Shown here in pieces: positions 57,119 to 64,000 of a stretch of 64,000 nucleotides of DNA. Source of the stretch: Cryptomeria japonica. Taxonomy: Eukaryota > Streptophyta > Pinopsida > Cupressales > Cupressaceae. The stretch is taken from assembly GCF_030272615.1 (NCBI RefSeq), contig NC_081411.1:39669140-39733139 (forward strand), read 5' to 3'. Under the pieces are notes generated by a model. It was not told where the DNA came from. It ran no database searches and saw only the letters and a list, made by a program, of their open reading frames with translations. Positions within the stretch are counted from its first letter, which is position 1. Each line of letters starts with the position of its first letter. Position numbers and translations under genes: made by a program.

Positions 57119-59779
57119 ATGGATCCTTGTATTGAAGATAAAGTTATTAAGATAGGTATATGCTTAGATGAAGAAGAACAAAAACAATATTATGAATTGT
57201 TACATGAATTCCCTGAAATCTTTGCTTGGATATATTCTGACATGCCTGACATTGATCCTAAGATTGTCACTCATAACATTGTCTTAGTTCCTGACTCTAA
57301 ACTTGTGAAAAAATAGATTCGAAAGATGAATCCTAAAGTATAATTTATTGTTAAAGGTGAGATTGAAAATTTATTGGATGCTGGATTCATCTGTCCTATT
57401 GATTATTCCCCATGGATTTCAAACATTGTGGCCATGGCTAAATCTGATAAGAAGATTAGGATGTGTATTGATTTTTGAGATCTTAATAAAGCTTCTTTGA
57501 AGGATGATTTCCCTCTTCCAAATATTGATATGATAGTGGATTCTATAGCAGGCCATCCTTTTTTAACCTTCATGGCTGGTTTCTGAAGATATAATCAAAT
57601 CTTCATTAATCCATAAGATCAATTCAAAACTGCTTTCACCTCCCCTTGGAGAATGTTTTGTTAGGTTATGATGCATTTTGGATTGAAAAATGTAGGCACT
57701 CCCTATCAATGTGCTATGATCCTCATCTTCCATGATTATAGGCATAAAATCTTAGAAGATTACGTTGATGATATCTTAGCTAAATCCATCATTCAAATAG
57801 ATCATGTTAAGATCCTTTGTCAATGCTTTGAGAGAATTCACAAGTACAACATACACTTGAATCCTTGAAAGTGTGTTTTCAGTGTGGATAATGGAAAGCT
57901 ATTAGGATTCATAGTTTCACATCATAGAATTGAGGTGGATACGAAGAAAATAGATGCCATTGTCAACATGTTGCCTCCTAAAAATATTTCCCAACTAAAA
58001 ATTTTACAAGGAAAAATTCAAGCTATTTGTAGGTTTGTTTCTCAACTTGCGGATCGTACCTTTCCTTTTACTCAATTTATTAAAAATAATATCACCTTTC
58101 AATGGAATGAGGATTATCGTCAAGCATATGAAGACTTGAAAACATATTTGGCCAATCCTCCTATTCTCCAACCTGCTCACCCTTCTAAACCCTTTCTTTT
58201 ATACACATTTGCTTCCCTTCATGCTCTTGTAGTGTTATTGGGACAACATGGTAAGGATGGTAGAGAATGTCTGGTATATTATATAAGTTGCACTCTACTT
58301 GATTAGGAAGTCTGATATTCTATAGTAGAAAGATAGTACCTAGCTTTCATCTTTGCAACCCAGAAATTAAGGCATTATCTTTTGAATGTTCAAGTCCATG
58401 TTATCGTTAAATTTGATCCACTCAAACATCTTTTCTCCAAAATTGATCTTTCAGGAAGCTTAGCCAAGTGGGTTATGATTTTGATCGAGATTGACCTTAT
58501 GTTTGTCTTACAAAAGGCAATAAAGGGTCAAGCATTGACCAACCACTTAGTTGAGGCTCCTTCACCCTTCTCCCTACCTAACCCAGAGTCTTTTCCTAAG
58601 GAATGCATTCTCTCTATTGAGGTTGATGAGACTTGGGAGTTATTTCGATGGCTCTAGGTGTCATAGAGTATTGTGGGTAGGGGTTTTCTTAATTTTTCCT
58701 AAGAAGAAACCTATCCCTTTATCATATCATCTCAATTTGTTGTGTACCAATAACATTGTTGAATACAAGGCTCTTATAGCCGGAATTAAAGAATCCCTGA
58801 CATTAAATATAAAACATCTACATATCTATAGAGATTCTGAGCTAATCATAAGGTAAGTGACAACTTATCGAGCTAAGCAAGATAAATTATCACAATATAG
58901 AGATTTAGCTATATCCTTGTTGCAAAACTTTGATTCTTATACCATGGAGCATGTTCCTCGAAATGATAATCAACATGTTGATGCAATGTCATGTGTAGCC
59001 TCTCTTGTATCTTTAGAGGACCCCTTGGTAGATCTCAAATTCACTATTCACAACCTTACTACTCTAGATATTATTGATAATCCTAGTGATGTGGCATATT
59101 ATTTCCAAATGCGATATTATTGGCAAACCATGGAAAAGGATTCCTTTTCATTTTTTAAGAAATATCATCAGTGCCACCAACATAGAAATTTGATCCATGC
59201 TCCTACCTTACACTTTGGTTTCAGATAATGGAACATCATTCAAAAACAAAGAGGTAAATAAGTTGAGAAATATCATATTCAACATAAATTTTCTACACCA
59301 TTCTATCCTCAATCAAATGGACAAGCCGAATCTTCAAATAGAATAATCGAGCAAATCCTTTGTAAGACCATGAACAAGCATGGTAAGGATTGTAATACTC
59401 AGTTGATCTATGCTCTTTGGGCTTACAGGACAAGCATGCATATTGCTATGGGTTGTATTCCTTATAATCTTGTTTATGGTGCTGATGCTATTATACATTT
59501 GGAGTTAAAAAAATCCATCTTTAAGGGTTTATCTTAAAGGTATAATGGATGATGATTTTATACAGAACAAAGGCTCCAACAACTTGAGATGCTCAATGAA
59601 TGGTGTATAAATACTCTTGAGCATATTCAAGTGTATCATAAAACTTTACAACAAAGCTACAATGATAGGGTCATTCAACATTCCTTCTTAGTAGGTGATT
59701 TAGTAATCTATGAAACTCAACGCAACGTGAATGCTTTACCTGAGGAAAAAGGAAAATTTAGCCCTAATTGGCTTGGACC
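57119..59779 (+). pseudogene. Element A Pol: RT, RNase H, second RNase H, partial integrase
   Basis: RT lies at about 57119-57870: EFPEIFAWIYSDMP, DAGFICPIDYSPWISN, RMCIDF-stop-DLNKASLKDDFPLP, and the catalytic YVDD at 57761-57772. The thumb and first RNase H follow at 57884-58400 (QGKIQAICRFVSQ, KPFLLYTFASLHALVVLLGQ). The second, archaeal-type RNase H lies at about 58600-59000 (CTNNIVEYKALIAGIKES, IYRDSELII). Integrase: the HHCC-end YHQCHQHRNLIH at 59163-59200 is followed almost directly by SDNGTSFKN (59222) and NGQAESSNRIIEQ (59318). The first half of the catalytic core, including its first Asp, is therefore deleted. Many stops and frameshifts. Confidence 0.88.
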
Positions 59780-61449
59780 TGTAGCGTCGTAAATTGTACG
59801 CACTTGCTAAAGCAGTACAATTTCACACCTAGTTTAGCACCCGCCTTGGCGCATTTTGCATTTTGCATTGCATTTCGCCTTTAGCACTTAATTAATTAAA
59901 TTAATTAGGTCTAAGGTTCTATTTTATCATCTCCCACATCATAAAGTTGGGCCCTTTCATTAAAGTGTGCCACTTTCATTTTATTCTTCCAATACATCAT
60001 TTAATCTAAAACCCTAATTAGGTCCTATTTTGAACTTGGGGGCTTGATTTCGGGGGTCAAAACATCTCGAAATCACCTGTAACTTCGGGATTCTCTCTAA
60101 AATCATCATATCCGATGGCCCTGAAAATTTGGTGAAAAGTTGTCGGGACCATGGCGCCCGGCATGCACATGGTCCCGGACATTTTTCCCAAAATTTTAGG
60201 AGCGCGATCCAATCATAAAATAAAGCTTAACCCCAAGAAATTGGTGGGAGATTCAATCTCTAGGTTGGCCAAAAGTTGAAATTAAGACCTAGGGTTTCAT
60301 ATATAAGAGCTCTCTTTCTTCATTTGAAAGGATCCAGAATTTTGGCTTTCGAGGACCTTCTATGTAGCGAAAGAGCAGATCTTTGAAGACTTCAATAACA
60401 TTCAACATCCATCCATCAAGCATTCATCAATTTCATTCATTTAGGGCTTGGGAGACATTGAAGAACAATAGGAGATTACCGACTGAAGATTGGCTTGTAC
60501 TCCTCCCTTAAGGGTTGGGTATGATTTCATGTTGTTTTCATGTCTTTGCATAAGCTTCAATATATCCTTTATTCATGCTTTAGATCACTTTGCATCTTGA
60601 TTTAGAGCATTTACATTATCATTTACAAGCAATTAGGGTTTACTTTCTAGGTTGCTCTAGTTTGCTTTCTTGCATTTAAGGACCTTGCACACACACTAGG
60701 TCTGCACACACAATACATTTTACAATACAACTTGGCTATTCATGGAGGTGGAAATCACCGAAGTGGGGGTTTGACTAAAGAAAAACCCTATATAGCCGCC
60801 CACCACACCTTTTCAAATATAAGTGCAGGTTTCGGAATTCGGACGACGCCGCAAGTTACAGATCCGGAAGAAGCAGATGGAGACCGAACTTCACACCAAA
60901 TCTTAGAGCAAAAGACCAGGACAGGGGCGTGGGGCGCCTTGGTCCTGCCAGGACAGGGGCGCTGGGCGCCCTGGTCCCTGGGACAGGGGCGCTGGGCACC
61001 CTGGTCCTCCTGACAGACAGCATTTTCAGCATTTTTGACAGCTTTTCCAGAGTGCAAAACAGCAGTTTCCGGAGTAGTTTCAGGGGCAGAATCAGGACAG
61101 TGGCGCCCGCGCCCCCGTCCCGAACATTTTCAGTCAGATTTTAACTCCGGGTACGCATTTGTATTCTTGTCTTATCCTTGTGTTTACAACTTTCCATTGT
61201 TTAAGTTCAATTCTGCAATCTTGTTATTAGTTCATACTTGCACTTTGGGGTTAGGGATTGAACTTGCATCATTTTATCTTTCAATTACAACAAAGGAATA
61301 GAAATCCTAATAGGTAGCCCGTGGCTCTCTCTTCCACAAAAAGAAGTAGCCAATTGTGTGATACCTCTAGGGTCTTTCGTATTCCACAAGTGTGTGGTTG
61401 AAAGTGAGATTAGGGCATGTTTGCTTAGTGTCACTTTTTCTCCCACACA
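59780..61449 (+). repeat. 5' LTR of Tat-like element B
   Basis: 1670 bp, starting TGTAGCGTCGTAAATTGTAC and ending CCCACACA. TATA box TATATAAG at 60300-60307. Contains the GC-rich repeats at 60917-61012. Followed by TTTGGTGAACCCGACGTGA. Confidence 0.87.
60917..61012. repeat. GC-rich 31-bp tandem repeats with hairpin potential
   Basis: Three consecutive units of the type GGACAGGGGCGCTGGGCGCC-CTGGTCC (60917-60947, 60948-60979, 60980-61012). Each unit is an imperfect inverted repeat: GGACAGGGGCGC can pair with GCGCCCTGGTCC. A degenerate fourth unit is near 61094. In LTR A the equivalent region (54096-54160) is degraded. Confidence 0.85.
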
Positions 61450-61450
61450 T

Positions 61451-61469
61451 TTTGGTGAACCCGACGTGA
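61451..61469 (+). promoter_or_regulatory. Primer-binding-site region of element B
   Basis: TTTGGTGAACCCGACGTGA begins one base after the LTR end; the same text with two changes follows LTR A (54609-54628). The conserved position and TGG start fit a tRNA primer site; I do not name the tRNA. Confidence 0.7.
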
Positions 61470-61611
61470 ATCTATCATTGCTTCCTCTTGCATTGCATTT
61501 GTTAGATCTAGATCTAGATTTAGTGTGTTTTCATTTCATTTTCATTAAAAAGAAAAAAAAAAAAAAGTGTTTTTCTTTGCATTGTGTGTTTAAATTCTAT
61601 GCAATTTCAAA

Positions 61612-64000
61612 ATGTCAGATTTTTATTTGCAAGATGTTCATATTTGTGATGATTATGAGTTAGATGAAGCTTTAGATGAATTTTTGAAACCTAAATATAC
61701 CAAACCTTCATTTTACCAAAAACTCATAAACATTGTTACTATGCCATTTCGTTGTGATGAGAAAGATAAGTCGAATGATTCCTCTCAAGGGTACATTCCT
61801 ATCAGCTCTTCCACTAAATCTAGTAATATGGTTATTTTCAATGATCCCCTCTATGAAGAGATATCTCCTTTTGAATCAAAAGATAAACCTTTTAATAGAT
61901 ATGATCATGCTTTGTTGAATGATGCCCTTGATGCCTTTGTGTCCCCTAAAAAACACTCCCTTCATGAGGATCCTTTTGTGCAAAAAGATGACATTATCCC
62001 TACATTTCCTAGTGATGGCCTTTCCTTTTCCAACAAAATTCCCACTAGAGATGATGAATTAATGGTAAATGCTTACCCTTCCCCTAAAGTTGGTCTTACC
62101 CATAAGCATCCCTTAGAGAAAGAAGATGAAATAATAAGCAATTTCCTTAATTCTCTCTCCCCTATTGAACATATTTTGAGGAAAGAGGATGAGTTTAACA
62201 CATCTATTGATGCTCTCCCTCCTAAGGATGCAGAATTAATAAACAATGTTATCTCCTCTCCCGAAATTGACAATACTTCAAACATTCCTTTCAACAACCT
62301 CACTATTTGGGATGAACCATTAGAAGAAGGTATAGATTATTCTCTACCCCTAGCCAAAGGGGATGAAATCAAGATTGGAAACTCCCTTGATAGTTTCTCC
62401 CCTTTCTTGAATCTCAATTATTCTCCCTCTCCTCAACTTGGTTCTACTCATAAGGAAACCCTAGTTCAAAGCAAGATGGTTAACATCTCTTTCAAAGATC
62501 TCCCTCTCAAAAGTGAGACTTTAGAGAGTAATGTTGATCCTTCTCCTAGAGAGTTTATTCCCCATGTAGATCCTTTGATAGAGGATGATATGACCTTTCC
62601 TAGTATTACCCTTCCTACTAGAACATCAATGCCTATCCCTTGTCTCTCTCCTAAAATTGATCTAATCTGTGATAAGATTTTAGTGCAAGAGAAGACTATC
62701 AATAATTCTTCCAACACTTTTGTTCATTCCTCTAAACCATCCTCAATCAATTTGATACATGTGAATGAAACACCTAACAAACCTCTCTTCACTGTCCAAG
62801 GTGCTTGTCCTTCTCAAAATTCTCAACCTTTAAATAAGCCTATCTTAGTGGTTCAAGGTGGTTATGCTAATGATTCTTTTTGCACTCCTAAGAAACCTGT
62901 TATTACTGTGCAAGGAGGTTATTCCTCTAAGAGCCCTTATGAGTATGCTAAGCAATTGACTAGAGAGAGTTATCATGCAGTTGCCCATACTTATAATACT
63001 AGAAACAATAGGCAACCTAATCCTCCTCCAGTTATCCCAACTTCACTTCCTCCTTCCCAACCTATTCTTCCCCAAGCTCCACGTATTTCACAAGTTCTTG
63101 GTAAGGACTATGATCTCATAGAACAACTTAAAACTACCCCTTCTAAGATATCCCTTTGGGATTTGATCCAAACTTCTTCTGCTCATCATGGAATGTTACA
63201 AGATGCCTTGAAAGATTTGAATGTTCCTCCACCTAATACATCTAGTAATATAGTGTCTTTGGTTAACTCTGTGATGAATCCTAAAACTCAAATTGTGTTT
63301 ACCCAAGATGAGTTGCCTACTAGTGAAATTCAACAACAATATGATCCCTTGACGATTGTGGTTATCATAAATGACACTGCTATAAGACGAACACTGGTAG
63401 ATAATGGCTCTGGCCTTAATGTGTGTAGCATTAATCTATTGCATAAGATGAATGTGGATACATCCCTTATTGAGCCTGACTCTCGTCCCATTCGAGGCTT
63501 TGATAATGTGGCTAAGTCTTCATTAGGTATTATCACCTTACCCATCACAGTGGGACCTGTTACTTTGCCTACTCCTATCCATGTCATGTCGGGAAATCTA
63601 ACATACAACTTGTTATTAGGGAGACCTTGGATTCACGGTATGCAAGCTGTCCCCTCTACATTGCATAGACAAGTTAAATTCATTTATAACAATAAGACAT
63701 ATACCTTGATAGGTGATACTAATTTTCAAGCTTGTTTGCAAACATCTAAGCCTTCCTCTTCTAGTAATGACTCTTTGAACAAGATACCTATGGATGAATC
63801 CTTACCCTCTGATAATCAAAATTCTTTGGATGAGTCTGAAGCTCCTGAAGAAGATCCTTCTCGACTTGAATATACGCATAAAAAGGCTTTTGATCCTGAG
63901 AAGGTTCTCGCAGATGACGATTGGGGATCTCTTGACTTTAATCCCACCTTTGTAGGTGAGTATAGGGTTCCTCCTAGAGAGTTTAAAGTTAAAAAGAAGG
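61612..64000 (+). CDS. Element B polyprotein: non-canonical N-terminal region + aspartic protease (partial, open)
   Basis: Checked codon by codon from ATG 61612: 796 codons with no stop, running off the window. Residues 1-110 (MSDFYLQDVHICDDYELDEA...) are conserved with element A. About 113-380 is a low-complexity Ser/Pro/Asp/Glu-rich segment absent from A. Residues 389-436 hold three spaced repeats NKPLFTVQGA, NKPILVVQGG and KKPVITVQGG, 19 residues apart. Then comes the Tat-type linker (PSKISLWDLIQTSSAHHGML, about 510-525), and the protease with active site LVDNGSGLNV (Asp597) and NLLLGRPWIHG (about 667). No Retrotrans_gag capsid domain or CCHC knuckle is seen before the protease. RT and the rest would follow outside the window. 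Confidence 0.85.
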   Translation, partial: MSDFYLQDVHICDDYELDEALDEFLKPKYTKPSFYQKLINIVTMPFRCDEKDKSNDSSQGYIPISSSTKSSNMVIFNDPLYEEISPFESKDKPFNRYDHALLNDALDAFVSPKKHSLHEDPFVQKDDIIPTFPSDGLSFSNKIPTRDDELMVNAYPSPKVGLTHKHPLEKEDEIISNFLNSLSPIEHILRKEDEFNTSIDALPPKDAELINNVISSPEIDNTSNIPFNNLTIWDEPLEEGIDYSLPLAKGDEIKIGNSLDSFSPFLNLNYSPSPQLGSTHKETLVQSKMVNISFKDLPLKSETLESNVDPSPREFIPHVDPLIEDDMTFPSITLPTRTSMPIPCLSPKIDLICDKILVQEKTINNSSNTFVHSSKPSSINLIHVNETPNKPLFTVQGACPSQNSQPLNKPILVVQGGYANDSFCTPKKPVITVQGGYSSKSPYEYAKQLTRESYHAVAHTYNTRNNRQPNPPPVIPTSLPPSQPILPQAPRISQVLGKDYDLIEQLKTTPSKISLWDLIQTSSAHHGMLQDALKDLNVPPPNTSSNIVSLVNSVMNPKTQIVFTQDELPTSEIQQQYDPLTIVVIINDTAIRRTLVDNGSGLNVCSINLLHKMNVDTSLIEPDSRPIRGFDNVAKSSLGIITLPITVGPVTLPTPIHVMSGNLTYNLLLGRPWIHGMQAVPSTLHRQVKFIYNNKTYTLIGDTNFQACLQTSKPSSSSNDSLNKIPMDESLPSDNQNSLDESEAPEEDPSRLEYTHKKAFDPEKVLADDDWGSLDFNPTFVGEYRVPPREFKVKKK

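Larger units (their letters stand above)
52942..59779 (+). mobile_element. Tat-like Gypsy element A, decayed, truncated by element B
   Basis: Left LTR at 52942-54607, then a primer-binding-site region, a Gag-like N-terminus, protease, RT, RNase H, an archaeal-type second RNase H and part of integrase, in plus orientation. The two RNase H-like regions and the DNG protease motif indicate the Tat branch of Gypsy. Coding ends abruptly at 59779 inside the text that follows the integrase core (NWLGP), where the LTR of element B starts; no purine tract or own 3' LTR is seen. Many stops and an integrase deletion show it is dead. Confidence 0.85.
59780..64000 (+). mobile_element. Tat-like Gypsy element B, younger, runs off right edge
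   Basis: 5' LTR 59780-61449, primer-binding-site region 61451-61469, and an uninterrupted polyprotein ORF from 61612 to the window end. It is the same family as element A but not its 3' half: B has its own leader and Gag start after the LTR. B interrupts A's integrase region, so A is the older host. Confidence 0.88.

Noticed and set aside
52942-61449. Treating 52942-54607 and 59780-61449 as the two LTRs of one complete element
   Set aside because: Coding stops inside the integrase region with no purine tract, and a second leader plus polyprotein start follow directly after the second LTR.

Overview
The window looks like nuclear DNA of a seed plant with a large, AT-rich, repeat-dominated genome. 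A gymnosperm/conifer-like genome fits best: one small gene sits in about 64 kb of retrotransposons of very different ages, with nested insertions and long AT-rich stretches. The species assignment is inference; the transposon content is read directly.

Layout. 1-4.5 kb: minus-strand L1-type LINE (ORF1 with a zinc knuckle, ORF2 with endonuclease and reverse transcriptase), riddled with in-frame stops that are nearly all TAG. 6.9-8.3 kb: plus-strand remnant of another LINE. 8.4-9.3 kb: a dispersed repeat with a second copy at 27.6-28.9 kb. 11230-16316: a structurally perfect, very young Copia-type element. Its 497-bp LTRs read as identical, its target duplication is ATTTA, and its primer-binding site and polypurine tract are intact. 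It carries one open 780-codon ORF that joins Gag and protease to a long acidic tail and has no integrase, reverse transcriptase or RNase H. 19513-20401: the only convincing host gene, a two-exon short-chain dehydrogenase/reductase whose 26-nt first exon I derive from splice signals. 24.0-25.3 kb: a probable minus-strand LTR remnant. 28.9-30.1 kb: a decayed coiled-coil-type coding region. 30544-30719: a foldback (MITE-like) hairpin. 32281-36575: a second non-autonomous LTR element, Sirevirus-like, with TSD ACTAG, a zinc-knuckle Gag and an extra 3' ORF but no pol. 39739-46390: an old minus-strand Gypsy chromovirus inserted in the zinc-finger domain of a plus-strand LINE, whose halves flank it. 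48-52 kb: an LTR-like segment, minisatellites and a duplicated coding remnant. 52942-59779: a decayed Tat-like Gypsy element (A), interrupted in its integrase region by a younger relative (B). B's LTR starts at 59780, and its polyprotein ORF is open from 61612 to the window end (at least 796 codons).

How the parts relate. Apart from the dehydrogenase, every recognisable coding region belongs to a retroelement. Two of the four best-bounded or best-preserved LTR elements (11230-16316 and 32281-36575) keep Gag and lack pol, so they would have to borrow enzymes from relatives. In both, the space normally used by pol holds a non-canonical coding segment. The Tat-like elements show the opposite deviation: PR and RT/RH/IN are recognisable in A, but the N-terminal region has no canonical capsid domain or CCHC knuckle. 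These unusual architectures are the most interesting signals in the window.
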